A DNA stretch of 64,000 bases from DASXSB01 sp036506275 (GCA_036506275.1 DASXSB010000014.1:1-64000); one strand, 5' to 3'. Positions 9,401 to 18,789 are shown, counted from the first letter of the stretch. The notes: generated by a model not told the origin, from the sequence alone. Made by a program: numbers and translations.

Positions 9401-9826
9401 GATGCCGTCGCCCATGACCTGGTTCACGGTGCCGTCGAAGCGATGGACGGCCTCCATCATCTGCTCGAGCACGGGATCGAGGAGCTTCCGCGCGGTTTCG
9501 GGGTCGCGGTCGGCGACGACCTCCATCGAGCCTCTGAGGTCCGCGAAGAGAACGGTGACCTGCTTGCGCTCACCCTCGATGGCGGCCTTCGACGTGAGGA
9601 TGCGCTCGGCCAGGTACTTGGGCGTGTAGGAGTCGGGGGCCCCGAAGCGCGATACCGCGGGCGGCGTCTCGGGCCGGCCGGCGGGATGCGCACACTCGGG
9701 GCAGAACTTCGCGGTGGCCGACAGCGGATGGCCGCAGTGCGCGCACACGCGCGCGAGGGGGGCCGCGCATTCCTCGCAGAACTTCGCGCCGGCCTCGTTC
9801 GCGTGCTGGCAGCGGGCACACTTCAT
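6461..9826 (-). CDS. Zinc-ribbon / class III adenylate cyclase / AAA ATPase / TPR regulator
   Basis: This 1121-residue protein starts with two zinc ribbons (CARCQHANEAGAKFCEEC and CAHCGHPLSATAKFCPEC). A class III nucleotidyl cyclase domain follows at about 85-250, with metal-binding aspartates in VLFADLRGS and VMGDGIMALFG. A STAND-type ATPase domain comes next, with Walker A VGEPGVGKSR and Walker B-like LLVFEDLHW. TPR-like helices fill the rest to the C-terminus. Such proteins are large soluble signal proteins in many soil bacteria and are usually annotated adenylate/guanylate cyclase; whether this one makes cAMP is not proven. It is a single gene, transcribed towards the DUF748 gene and away from thioredoxin on the same strand. 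Confidence 0.9.
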   Translation of the reverse strand: MKCARCQHANEAGAKFCEECAAPLARVCAHCGHPLSATAKFCPECAHPAGRPETPPAVSRFGAPDSYTPKYLAERILTSKAAIEGERKQVTVLFADLRGSMEVVADRDPETARKLLDPVLEQMMEAVHRFDGTVNQVMGDGIMALFGAPLAHEDHAVRACYAALRMQESVKRYAEGVRRDHGVTLRIRVGLNSGEVVVRAIGNDLHMDYTAVGQTTHLAARMEQLADPGTVLITPDTLALAEGFVRVKPLGPIAVKGLPEPVPVFELTGTAAARTRLEAARARGFSPFVGRDAEIDRIRQAAEHAARGRGQIVAVVGEPGVGKSRLFYEFIHSHRTSGWLVLEASSVSYGKATPFLPVVDLLRRYLRIDERDDARTVRAKITGGLLTLDRALEDAVPALTWLFDALEPNDAYLHLDAAQRRRRAIESVKRVLLRESQVQPVLLVFEDLHWIDAETQEVLDRLVDGLPTTAVLLAVNYRPEYRHGWGGKTYYQQLRIDPLPPTSADELLATLLGTDASVRPLARLLIERTEGNPLFLEESVRALVETRALVGDPGAYRLLNPVTAIEIPGTVQAILAARIDRLPSERKRLLQAAAVIGKDVPVAVLEAIVDMSGSDVREALTELQTAEFLYEMRLFPDLEYTFKHALTHEVAYGSVLHDRRRALHAAIVEAIERLDDGRVSERVELLAHHAVRGGVTAKAVHYLFEAGKKALARSANREALEHFESALGALSTLPPSPAAVSQGLDIRIAMGPALIALKGASSPEVDALYQTALDTVVVLEDTSRRFPALWGAWYVRYTRGEYATALEAGTRLLEDAEAGGDSGRILEAHHAVWATLLGSGNPLVAVPHMERGMALYDPARHAAQTFLYGNHNAGACCRYQLSLAQWLLGYPDRASATARDALRFVDDLKHPLTTMIALWIIGCVQYLRGDRTALGPTIERQFALGHEHGFGTWMDSARVLLPVVRGERPGREALAGLHRYVQVEAASWRRVFVLCVLAELYVEAGDPDEGRRLLAEIDETTRQASFGPEVYRLEAELLLRSADNTTAEAERLLITAVDLARGRSQKSLELRAATSLARLWQRENKREAARRTLAPVYEWFTEGLETPDLQTARRLLAELDG

Positions 9827-9887
9827 GGCGACGCGTCGGAAGTTAGCCGGAGAGGACGGAGCGGGTCAAGCGCCGGCGAGCGCCGGG

Positions 9888-10229
9888 TCAGGCGCGCGCG
9901 TTGACCACGCCCTCGATCACGGCCCGTGGTGCGGCACCGATGACGCGGTCCACGGTCGTCCCGTCCTTCAGGAAGAGAATCGTCGGAATGGAGCGGATCT
10001 CGTACCGGCTCGCGAGGCCCGGGTTCTCGTCGATGTTGACCTTCATCAGCGTCACCCGACCTTCCGAGGCCTCGGCCACGGCGTCGAGGACGGGGGCAAT
10101 GGCCTGGCACGGGCCACACCACGCCGCCCAGAAGTCCACCATCACGAGCCCTTCGGCCGCGACCAGTGCCTCGTCGAAGTTCTGCTCGGTCAGATGGATC
10201 GCCTCCGCCACCTTCTGCTCTCGCGTCAT
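9888..10229 (-). CDS. trxA: Thioredoxin
   Basis: A 113-residue thioredoxin with the intact active site WCGPC, the cis-proline loop (RSIPTILFLKDG) and normal length for the family. It reduces protein disulfides in the cytoplasm. A strong ribosome site (GGGAGG) precedes the ATG at 10229. The gene lies downstream of nothing obvious on its strand; its start faces a VOC-family gene across a 122-base divergent gap that probably holds both promoters. No thioredoxin reductase of the classical CxxC type is seen nearby; the reductase-like protein at 20082-21731 lacks the redox cysteines. Confidence 0.93.
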   Translation of the reverse strand: MTREQKVAEAIHLTEQNFDEALVAAEGLVMVDFWAAWCGPCQAIAPVLDAVAEASEGRVTLMKVNIDENPGLASRYEIRSIPTILFLKDGTTVDRVIGAAPRAVIEGVVNARA

Positions 10230-10351
10230 CGCTCAGATCCTCCCGTAATCTAGGATGTCGGTCGGAGTGGGCGGGATTCCGTGCGTCCGGCTGTCGATTT
10301 CGGGGCTCGCCGTTCGACTTAGTGCTGGACACGAACGAAGGGGAGAGAGCA

Positions 10352-10852
10352 ATGCCAAAAGCGATGCAGAAGATCACGCCGTTCCTGTGGTTCGACGACA
10401 ACGCCGAGGAGGCCGCCCGGTACTACGTCTCCGTGTTCGAGAATTCGAAGGTCGGCAACGTCGCCCGCTACGACGAAGAGGGCGCGAAGGCGGCGGGGCG
10501 GCCGAAGGGCTCGGTCATGATCGTCGAGTTCGAGCTCGACGGGCAAAAGTTCACGGCGCTGAACGGGGGACCGCTCTTCAAGTTCACGGAGGCGATCTCG
10601 TTCGTCGTGCACTGCGAGACGCAGCAGGAAGTCGACCGCTTCTGGGAGAAGCTCGCCGCGGGGGGCCAGGAAGTCCAGTGCGGTTGGCTCAAGGACCGGT
10701 TCGGCGTGTCGTGGCAGATCGTGCCCACGGTCCTGCTCGAGATGCTGCACGACAAGGATCGCGACAAGTCACGGCGGGTCATGGCCGCCATGCTCAAGAT
10801 GGTCAAGATCGATATCGAACCCCTGAAGAAGGCCTACGACGGACGCGGGTAA
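10352..10852 (+). CDS. VOC family protein, PhnB / 3-demethylubiquinone methyltransferase-like
   Basis: This 166-residue protein starts MQKITPFLWFDDNAEEAARYY, the hallmark of the PhnB-like branch of the vicinal-oxygen-chelate superfamily. It also has SVMIVEFELDGQKFTALNGG and CGWLKDRFGVSWQIVP. These are metal-binding or metal-free barrel proteins of mostly unknown substrate; the methyltransferase name is historical and no methyltransferase motif is present. The ATG at 10352 follows an AGGGGAGAG ribosome site. A second VOC gene follows 32 bases downstream, so the two probably share a transcript. Confidence 0.88.
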   Translation: MPKAMQKITPFLWFDDNAEEAARYYVSVFENSKVGNVARYDEEGAKAAGRPKGSVMIVEFELDGQKFTALNGGPLFKFTEAISFVVHCETQQEVDRFWEKLAAGGQEVQCGWLKDRFGVSWQIVPTVLLEMLHDKDRDKSRRVMAAMLKMVKIDIEPLKKAYDGRG

Positions 10853-10884
10853 CGCCCGCCCCGTCACGGAGGAGTGAAGAGACG

Positions 10885-11298
10885 ATGGCCGACAAGCAAT
10901 CGCGACAGATCTTCGTCAACATGGCCGTGCGCGACTTGAAGAAGTCGATGCAGTTCTTCTCGACGCTCGGCTTCCAGTTCAACCCGAAGTTCACGGACGA
11001 CAACGCCGCCTGCATGATCGTCAACGACGGGGCGTACGTCATGCTGCTCACGGAGCCGTTCTTCAAGGGGTTCACCAAGCGCGAGATCTGCGATACGACG
11101 CGGCAGACGGAGGGGCTCTTCGCGCTCTCCTGCGGCAGCCGCGAAGAGGTGGACCATCTCGTGAAGAAGGCGGTGTCCGCGGGCGGCACCCACGCCATGG
11201 AGCCGCAGGACCATGGCTTCATGTACGGCTGGAGCTTCTACGATCCGGACGGACATCACTGGGAAGTGTTCTGGATGGATCCCAAACACGCGCAGTAG
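10885..11298 (+). CDS. VOC family (glyoxalase-like) protein
   Basis: A 137-residue VOC-fold protein (QIFVNMAVRDLKKSMQFF at the start, GWSFYDPDGHHWEVFWMDP at the end). The C-terminal DPDGHxWE motif contributes the Glu metal ligand in many glyoxalase/dioxygenase-fold enzymes. The substrate cannot be told from sequence. A GGAGG ribosome site is 12-15 bases before the ATG at 10885. It follows another VOC gene on the same strand, and its stop abuts the stop of the convergent MoaD-like gene with no spacer. Confidence 0.88.
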   Translation: MADKQSRQIFVNMAVRDLKKSMQFFSTLGFQFNPKFTDDNAACMIVNDGAYVMLLTEPFFKGFTKREICDTTRQTEGLFALSCGSREEVDHLVKKAVSAGGTHAMEPQDHGFMYGWSFYDPDGHHWEVFWMDPKHAQ

Positions 11299-11547
11299 TC
11301 ACCGGCCGCCGGCGATCTGGGGGAGGAGGAACACCTCGCTGTCGGGAGCAATGGGTTCCAGGAGGGCGTCCTGGTAGATCTGACCGTCGATGGCAACGGC
11401 GACGCCTTCCTCGAGATGGCGCGCGATACCCGGATGCAGCGCGGCGAGCTGCTGGAATAGCTGCTTCACGGACGTCGCCGAGAGCTCGAACTCGGCGACG
11501 CCCCCCGTGAGCTGCGCGAGGTTCCCGACCAGAACGACTCGGATCAT
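11299..11547 (-). CDS. MoaD/ThiS-family ubiquitin-like protein
   Basis: An 82-residue beta-grasp protein (MIRVVLVGNLAQLTGGVAEFEL at the start, FLLPQIAGGR at the end). MoaD and ThiS carry sulfur on a C-terminal Gly-Gly as a thiocarboxylate for molybdopterin or thiamine synthesis. Here the Gly-Gly is followed by one Arg, so either a trimming step is needed or the protein has another role. No moaE, moeB or thi gene is adjacent. It lies just downstream, on the same strand, of a molybdenum hydroxylase operon, separated by a strong hairpin. A link to molybdenum cofactor supply is therefore possible but is inference. Confidence 0.75.
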   Translation of the reverse strand: MIRVVLVGNLAQLTGGVAEFELSATSVKQLFQQLAALHPGIARHLEEGVAVAIDGQIYQDALLEPIAPDSEVFLLPQIAGGR

Positions 11548-11595
11548 CGCTAACGTGAGGGCCCCGATATGGCCCCCACACCCCCAACGTTCGTC

Positions 11596-11618
11596 GGGCC
11601 CCGGGGAACCCGGGGCCC
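11596..11618 (-). terminator. Strong hairpin after the molybdenum hydroxylase operon
   Basis: GGGCCCCGGG (11596-11605) and CCCGGGGCCC (11609-11618) form a perfect 10-bp stem with a three-base loop, located 15 bases beyond the stop of the large subunit and upstream of the MoaD-like gene on the same strand. No U-tract follows, so it is a terminator or processing stem rather than a textbook Rho-independent terminator. Confidence 0.6.
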
Positions 11619-11632
11619 TCCTCTATATCTGA

Positions 11633-13930
11633 TCACCCCGCCACTCCCGCACCACCGGCGTACGCCTTCAGCGCCTTCAGGACTTTCGGCGGCGACATCG
11701 GCAGCTCGGTGAAACGGATGCCCGTCGCGTTCTCCATGGCATTGGCGATGGCGCCGAGCGGCGGCACGATGGGCGTCTCGCCCACTCCACGCACGCCGTA
11801 CGGATGCCGCGGGTTCGCGACCTCCACCAGGATGGCGTCGATCATGGGCACGTCGGACGCCACCGGCATCCGGTAGTCGAGGAAGCCGGCGTTCTGGAGC
11901 TTGCCGTCGCTGCCGTAGATGTACTCCTCGTTCAGCGCCCACCCGATGCCCTGCACGGCGCCGCCCTGGAACTGGCCCTCCACGTACGCCGGGTGAAGCG
12001 CGCGCCCGGCGTCCTGGGCGACGGTGTAGCGCAGGATCGTGACGCGCCCGGTCTCGGGATCGACCTCGAGGTCGACCAGGTGCGTGCCGAGGCTCGGACC
12101 CGCGCCCTGGGCGTTGATGCGGCCGTAGCCGCCGATGGGCCCGCCCGTCTTGCCCGCCACCTTCGCGAAATCCGCGATCGACATCGGCTTCACCTTCTCC
12201 GCGAGGGCGCCGAGCGGGCGCACGAGGCCGCTCGCGAACTCGACCTGATCCGGCTTGGCGTCCCACAGCTTGCAGGCGCGCGCGCACAGCTCCTGCTTGA
12301 TCTGCTTGGCGGCCTCCACGATGGCCATCGAGCCCGAGAAGGCGGAGCGGCTGCCGCCGGTGAGGAAGTTGAATCCGAGCGAGCCCGTGTCGCCGATGAT
12401 CGGACGCACCTTGTCGTAGGGGATGCCGAGCTCGTCGGCGGCGACCATGGAAAGCGATGCGCGCAGCCCGCCGATGTCCGGCGTGCCCGCCATCAGCGAC
12501 ACCGTGCCGTCCTCGTTGATCGTGAGCGACGCGCACGTCTCGCCGCCGATGTTGAACCAGAAGCCGGAGGCGACGCCGCGCCCCTGCCACTTCCGGAGCG
12601 GCGTGTTCCAGTGCTCGGTCTTCTTGATGGAGTTGAGCGTCTCCTCGAGGCCGATGGGACCGAACTTTGGCCCGTAGGCCGCCTTCGTCCCTTCCCGCGC
12701 CGCGTTCATCATGCGCAGCTCGATGGGATCGAGCCCGAGCTTCTTGGCGATCTCGTCCACGACGCTCTCGACCGCGAACTCCGAGATCGGCGCCCCCGGC
12801 GCGCGATACGCCGCCACCTTGGGCCGGTTGGAGACGACGTCGTAGCCGATGACCTTCACGTTCTCGATGTCGTAGGGGGCATACGCGCACATCACGCCGG
12901 GCTGGACGGGCGAGCCCTGGAAGGCGCCCGCCTGGTACTTGAGCTCGGCGAAGGCGGCCACGAACTTGCCGTCCTTGGTGGCGCCCATCTTGACTCGCAC
13001 GGTGGCGCCCGAGGTAGGACCGGAGGCCTTGAACACCTCCTCGCGCGACATCACCATCTTCACCGGGCGCTTGGCCTTGCGCGAGAGCGCGATGGCGAGC
13101 GGTTCCAGGTAGACGACGGTCTTGCCGCCGAAGCCGCCGCCGATCTCGGAGGCGGTGACGCGGATCTTGCCGATGTCGAGGCCGAGGAGGCGCGCGCAGT
13201 GCGCGCGCACGATGAAGTGGCCCTGGGTCGTGCACCAGAGCTCGGTGGACCCGTCCTCGGAGACGCTCGCGAGCGCCGCGTGCGGCTCGATGTAGCCCTG
13301 ATGGACCGGCTGCGTCTTGAACTCGCGCTCGACGATGACGTCGGCCTTCGCGAACCCGGCCTCGACGTCGCCGAGGCCGATCTCCACGCGCTTGGCGACG
13401 TTGGACGGTTTCTCCGGCTTCGGCTCCACGCCCGCCGTGAAGAGGTCCTCGTGGAGGAGGGGCGCGTCGGGGCGCATGGCTTCCACGACGTCGATCACGT
13501 GCGGCAGCACCTCGTAGGTCACGTCGATGAGCTTGAGGGCGCGGCGGGCGATGGCGGTGCTGGTGGCGGCGACGGCGGCCACGGCGTGGCCCTCGTAGAG
13601 CGCTTTCTCGCGGGCCATGACGTTCCGCACCACGTCCTTGTAGTTCATCATCATCTCGCCGGCGGGGATGAACTCGGAGGGCTGGTCGCCGAAGTCGTCA
13701 CGCGTGACGACGGCCTTCACGCCGGGGAGCGCCTCCGCCTTCGACGTGTCGATCGAAACGATGCGAGCGTGGGGATGCGGGCTGCGCAGCACGCGACCGT
13801 GGAGCTGCCCGGGCAGATTGAAGTCGGCGCCGAAGCGCGCGCGGCCCGTCACCTTGTCCACCCCGTCCGGCCGGATGGTGCGCGTTCCGACGTACGTCTG
13901 CCCGTGCCCGTTCGTCTGCGTCTCGGCCAT
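11633..13930 (-). CDS. Xanthine dehydrogenase family molybdenum-binding large subunit
   Basis: This 765-residue subunit holds the molybdopterin active site of a hydroxylase. Features seen are RPDGVDKVTGRARFGADF near residue 20, GGGFGGK (cofactor loop), AYRAPGAPISEFAVES in the active-site region, and the C-terminal GVGETPIVPP loop containing the catalytic Glu (GVGE). Form I CO dehydrogenases have AYxCSFR and form II AYRGAGR at this point; this protein has neither, so a role in oxidising an aldehyde, N-heterocycle or aromatic-CoA is more likely than CO oxidation. The ATG at 13930 is two bases from the small-subunit stop. It is the third gene of an FAD, FeS, Mo subunit operon. Confidence 0.9.
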   Translation of the reverse strand: MAETQTNGHGQTYVGTRTIRPDGVDKVTGRARFGADFNLPGQLHGRVLRSPHPHARIVSIDTSKAEALPGVKAVVTRDDFGDQPSEFIPAGEMMMNYKDVVRNVMAREKALYEGHAVAAVAATSTAIARRALKLIDVTYEVLPHVIDVVEAMRPDAPLLHEDLFTAGVEPKPEKPSNVAKRVEIGLGDVEAGFAKADVIVEREFKTQPVHQGYIEPHAALASVSEDGSTELWCTTQGHFIVRAHCARLLGLDIGKIRVTASEIGGGFGGKTVVYLEPLAIALSRKAKRPVKMVMSREEVFKASGPTSGATVRVKMGATKDGKFVAAFAELKYQAGAFQGSPVQPGVMCAYAPYDIENVKVIGYDVVSNRPKVAAYRAPGAPISEFAVESVVDEIAKKLGLDPIELRMMNAAREGTKAAYGPKFGPIGLEETLNSIKKTEHWNTPLRKWQGRGVASGFWFNIGGETCASLTINEDGTVSLMAGTPDIGGLRASLSMVAADELGIPYDKVRPIIGDTGSLGFNFLTGGSRSAFSGSMAIVEAAKQIKQELCARACKLWDAKPDQVEFASGLVRPLGALAEKVKPMSIADFAKVAGKTGGPIGGYGRINAQGAGPSLGTHLVDLEVDPETGRVTILRYTVAQDAGRALHPAYVEGQFQGGAVQGIGWALNEEYIYGSDGKLQNAGFLDYRMPVASDVPMIDAILVEVANPRHPYGVRGVGETPIVPPLGAIANAMENATGIRFTELPMSPPKVLKALKAYAGGAGVAG

Positions 13931-13932
13931 GG

Positions 13933-14409
13933 CTATCCCTTTCTCAGCGTCGCGGCGGCGTCCTGCACCGCGGTCACGATCTTGTCGTAGCCCGTGCATC
14001 GGCACAGGTTGCCGGCCAGCCAGTAGCGGATCTCCGTCTCCGACGGCTCCGGGTTCTTCTCGAGGAGCGCCTTCGAGGCGACCAGGAAGCCGGGCGTGCA
14101 GATCCCGCACTGGAGAGCGGCGTGCTCGAGGAATTTCTGCTGCAAGGGATGGAGCGCGTCGCCGGGCGCCATGCCCTCGATCGTCTCGATGCGGAGCCCC
14201 CCGACCTCGCAGCCCAGCACGAGGCACGCGCACACGAGGCGGCCGTCGAGCATCACGCTGCACGCTCCGCAGTCGCCGGAGGCGCAGCCCTCCTTGCTGC
14301 CGGTCAGCTGGAGCGTGTCGCGGAGCACGTCGAGGAGCGTGTCCTCCGTCTCGCAGAGGAACTCCACGGCGTCCCCGTTCACCGTCGCTTCGATGTGGTG
14401 CTTGGCCAT
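13933..14409 (-). CDS. (2Fe-2S)-binding small subunit of the molybdenum hydroxylase
   Basis: A 158-residue protein with the plant-type ferredoxin cluster motif CASGDCGACSVMLDGRLVCAC in its N-terminal half and the second cluster CGICTPG...CRCTGY in the C-terminal helical half, both complete. It passes electrons from the molybdenum site to FAD. The ATG at 14409 overlaps the FAD-subunit stop by one base, and the large subunit starts two bases after its stop, so the three subunits are tightly coupled. Confidence 0.95.
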   Translation of the reverse strand: MAKHHIEATVNGDAVEFLCETEDTLLDVLRDTLQLTGSKEGCASGDCGACSVMLDGRLVCACLVLGCEVGGLRIETIEGMAPGDALHPLQQKFLEHAALQCGICTPGFLVASKALLEKNPEPSETEIRYWLAGNLCRCTGYDKIVTAVQDAAATLRKG

Positions 14410-15269
14410 CAGCGCATCCTCGCTCGGTCCAGCGCGATGAGGGCGGCCCGGCGCGCGAGCACGCCCGCCACCTGGATACGGAATTCTACCGTACCGCGCT
14501 TGTCGTCGATCGGCACGCACACCGCTCGCGCCGCCGCCTCCAGCCGATCCTGGGCCGGCTTGTCGAGGCGGCTGCCGATGATGGCGTGCGCGGCTTCGCG
14601 CACGAGCAGCACACGCGGCGCCACCGCCCCCAGCGAGACGCGCGCGGCCGTGATCGTACCCGCCTCGTCGACCGCGAGGCTCACGCCGGCGCCCACCACC
14701 GCGATGTCCATTTCCGTCCGCGGGATGAAACGGAGGTAGGCGTCGGCCGCGCGCGGGGGGCGCGGCGGCAGCAGGAAGGACACGACGAACTCGCCCTTCG
14801 TGAGCGCGAGCTTCCGCGGTCCGAGCATCACGTCCTCGACGGCGAGGTCCCGGCGGCCGCGGGGGCCGGCGAGGGTGGCGACGGCGCCGGCCGCGATCAG
14901 CGCCGGCACGCTGTCGGCGGCGGGCGACCCGTTGCAGAGGTTGCCGCCGAGGGTTGCGCGTCCCTGCACCTGCGTGGACCCGATGAGGTTCGCGGCTTCC
15001 ACCACGCCCGGCCAGACCTGCTTCAAGCGCGGGTGCTCCTTGAGCTCGGCGCCCGTCACCGCGGCCCCGATCCGGAAGCCGCCGCCCTCCTCCGTAACTC
15101 GCCGGGTCTCTGCGATTTTCTTGATGTCGACGATCAGCGTGGGATCGACGATGTCACTGCGAAGCTGGACGAGGAGATCGGTGCCTCCTGCCAGCACGCG
15201 CACGTCGCCTGCGGTTCCCGCGAGCAACGCGGCCACCCCTTCCACGGTATCAGGAGCCTCGTATCGCAT
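14409..15269 (-). CDS. FAD-binding subunit of the molybdenum hydroxylase
   Basis: A 286-residue protein of the CoxM/HcrB/XdhB type. The FAD pyrophosphate loop VLAGGTDLLVQLR and the second flavin loop ATLGGNLCNGSPAADSVPAL are both present, followed by the CODH flavoprotein C-terminal domain. It passes electrons to the final acceptor. It is the first gene of the operon; the promoter should lie in the 96-base gap 15270-15365 upstream, beyond which the histidine kinase gene ends on the same strand. Confidence 0.93.
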   Translation of the reverse strand: MRYEAPDTVEGVAALLAGTAGDVRVLAGGTDLLVQLRSDIVDPTLIVDIKKIAETRRVTEEGGGFRIGAAVTGAELKEHPRLKQVWPGVVEAANLIGSTQVQGRATLGGNLCNGSPAADSVPALIAAGAVATLAGPRGRRDLAVEDVMLGPRKLALTKGEFVVSFLLPPRPPRAADAYLRFIPRTEMDIAVVGAGVSLAVDEAGTITAARVSLGAVAPRVLLVREAAHAIIGSRLDKPAQDRLEAAARAVCVPIDDKRGTVEFRIQVAGVLARRAALIALDRARMR

Positions 15270-15365
15270 CAGCGGTCGTTCCTCGCTCGTCCTGAATGGT
15301 CGTTCATGTCCCGGAGCATGACGACGGTTCCGGTTCCTGTCAATCGGGCCGCGCCCGCGCGAACG

Positions 15366-17609
15366 CTAATCGCGCGGTGGTGGCGACGGTCGCGCGGCCA
15401 CGCTCGCCACGATCGTCGTGAGCTCGGCAGGATCCACGGGCTTCGGCACGTGCATGCTGTAGCCCGCCGTCAGCGAGAGCATCCGATCCTGAATTCGTCC
15501 GTACGCGGTCACGGCGACGGCGGGAATCCGCCCGCCGCGTTCCGAGTCGAGGGCGCGGATCTTCCTGATGAGCGAATAGCCGTCCTCGCCGGGCATCTCG
15601 ATGTCGGACACGAGCACGTGTGGCCGCCATTCCGGGACGACAACGAGCGCTTCGGCGGCGGACCGACAGCTCCTGACGCTGGCCCCGGCGCCGGTGAGGA
15701 TGGCGCCCGCGAGGTCGAGGGCGTCGGGATCGTCGTCGACCACCAGCACGCGCAGACCGTCGAGACGAACGCCCGCTACCGACGCCGGCAATGACTCCGC
15801 CGTCGGATGGACGCGCGCGAGCGCGGCGGGAAGCTGCGCGATGGTGACGGGGAGCTTCACGACGAACGTCGCGCCCTGACCCGGGCCCGCGCTGTGGGCG
15901 ACCACGGTACCGCCGTGCAGCTCGACGAGGTACTTGACGAGCGCCAGGCCAAGTCCGAGACCGGCGTGCGCGCGCGTGGTCGAGCTGTCGGCCTGCCGGA
16001 AGCGGTCGAAGATGAAGGGCAGGATGTCGGCCGCGATGCCTTCGCCCGTGTCGCTCACGGCGATCTCGACGTGCGAGTTGACGCGCCGCAGGTGAACCTC
16101 GACCCGACCGCCCTTGGGCGTGAACTTCACGGCGTTCGCGAGCAAGTTCCAGACGACTTGCTGGAGCCGGGAGGGATCGCCGGTGGTGGGACCGGCGCGC
16201 GGATCGAGCAATTTCTGGAGCCGGACGCCTTTGGCCTCGGCGGCGGGGCGAATCGCATCGAGAGACGCCTCGATGACCGCCTGGAGATCGACGGACTGGA
16301 CGTCGAGACGCATCTTTCCCGTGACGACCCGGGAGACGTCGAGGAGGTCGTCGATCAAGTGCACCTGCGCGTCGGCGTTCCGGATGATGGCGTCGAGCGC
16401 CCGCTCTGCGCCGTCCCGGCTCGTTTGACCGGCGCGCAGCATTCGCGCCCAGCCGTACACGGCGTTGAGCGGCGTGCGTAGCTCGTGGGAGAGAATCGCG
16501 AGGAACTGGTCCTTGGCGCGGCCGGCCGCCTCCGCCGCCTCGCGCGCATGCTGCTCCTTGCGCAGCAGCTCCTCGCGCTGAGCGGCGGCGGCGAGCAAGG
16601 CGTCGGCGACCTCGCGGATCTCCTGGATCGAGGTGGCCGGGGACTTCAACGTCTCGCCCCGGCCCAGCGCGTGCGCGACGGCGCGCAGCTCGCTGATCGG
16701 ATGGGCGATGCTGCGGGCGATCACGATGGCGGCGAGCGCGCCGAGGACGATCGACAGCAGAATCCCGCCGCCGTAGGCGGCGAAGGAACGCAACGCGGCG
16801 CCCTCCACGAGGGCGGCGGGAATGCCGGGGGCGGCGGTCCAGCCGCTCTCCTTCAGCCGGCTGAACGACGTGTAGAGCCGGTCGCCCTCGAGGCTGAAGG
16901 TCTGGCCGACACCTTCGTCGGCGCCGCTGGCCATGAGCTTCTGCAGGGAGACGGCCGCCTGCCCACCGAGAGTCTCGCGATGGGCGCGAGAGCGCGCCAC
17001 CCTCAGGCCGTTGGCGTCGAAGATGGAAATGACCCAGTCGTCGGGCACGCGCTGGCGCTTGACAACGTCGAGGACTTCGTCGGGATTGACGATCGCGCTC
17101 AAGACGTAGCGCAGCTCGCCGTCTCGGATGACGGGAACCCGCACGGGAAAGGCCAGGCTCCCGTCGACCGACCGTGCGAGGTTGCCGACGGCGGGGGCCC
17201 GCGTGCGCGCCACGACCTCGAAGCTCTTCGCCTCCACGAGAGGCCGCGACGGCACGTTGCCGGGGAAGCGTGTGTCGGCAACGCGGTTGCCGGCGGGATC
17301 GGTGAGGGTCACCGCCAGCCAGTGCGGCTGCGTCCGGAGCACGCGCTGGGCGCGCTCCCGGAAGCCGGCGACATCGTTCCGATCGAGCGTCAAGGTGGTG
17401 GCGAGCGATTCGAGAACCGAGACCGAGCTGCGCAGCTCGGCATCGACAGCGGTGGCAAGGGCGCGCGCCAGCTCCAGAGTCACGCGCTCCGCCCGGACCC
17501 GCTGCTGCTGGAGCAGGAGGTAGAGTCCAACGCCCGACATCGCGGCAATCGGTATGATTGCCGCAGCAGCGAGAAGGAAGAGCCTCCGGCGAAGGGGGAC
17601 TCCTAGCAT
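15366..17609 (-). CDS. Membrane hybrid histidine kinase with C-terminal receiver
   Basis: This 747-residue sensor has a first membrane helix at about 9-32, a periplasmic Cache-like sensor to about 265, a second helix (GGGILLSIVLGALAAIVIA) and a HAMP-type linker. A HisKA domain follows with phospho-acceptor His in ILSHELRTPLN, then a complete HATPase domain (N box WNLLANAVKFTP, DTGEGI, LGLGLALVKYLVELHGG). The receiver at about 617-740 has DDD pocket, Asp in VSDIEMPGEDG and Lys in PKPVDP. It autophosphorylates on a signal in the periplasm and passes phosphate to its own receiver; no DNA-binding partner is adjacent. The ATG at 17609 starts 61 bases from the divergent ligase gene. Confidence 0.93.
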   Translation of the reverse strand: MLGVPLRRRLFLLAAAAIIPIAAMSGVGLYLLLQQQRVRAERVTLELARALATAVDAELRSSVSVLESLATTLTLDRNDVAGFRERAQRVLRTQPHWLAVTLTDPAGNRVADTRFPGNVPSRPLVEAKSFEVVARTRAPAVGNLARSVDGSLAFPVRVPVIRDGELRYVLSAIVNPDEVLDVVKRQRVPDDWVISIFDANGLRVARSRAHRETLGGQAAVSLQKLMASGADEGVGQTFSLEGDRLYTSFSRLKESGWTAAPGIPAALVEGAALRSFAAYGGGILLSIVLGALAAIVIARSIAHPISELRAVAHALGRGETLKSPATSIQEIREVADALLAAAAQREELLRKEQHAREAAEAAGRAKDQFLAILSHELRTPLNAVYGWARMLRAGQTSRDGAERALDAIIRNADAQVHLIDDLLDVSRVVTGKMRLDVQSVDLQAVIEASLDAIRPAAEAKGVRLQKLLDPRAGPTTGDPSRLQQVVWNLLANAVKFTPKGGRVEVHLRRVNSHVEIAVSDTGEGIAADILPFIFDRFRQADSSTTRAHAGLGLGLALVKYLVELHGGTVVAHSAGPGQGATFVVKLPVTIAQLPAALARVHPTAESLPASVAGVRLDGLRVLVVDDDPDALDLAGAILTGAGASVRSCRSAAEALVVVPEWRPHVLVSDIEMPGEDGYSLIRKIRALDSERGGRIPAVAVTAYGRIQDRMLSLTAGYSMHVPKPVDPAELTTIVASVAARPSPPPRD

Positions 17610-17670
17610 TGGGTCCGCGCTCGACCATTTTCGCCGGTGGGTAGGTGATGTCAAGGAGGCCGCCGTCGTC

Positions 17671-18789
<1,119 letters not shown>

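Noticed and set aside
11633..13930. Aerobic CO dehydrogenase large subunit (coxL)
   Set aside because: The active-site loop is AYRAPGAP, not AYxCSFR or AYRGAGR.
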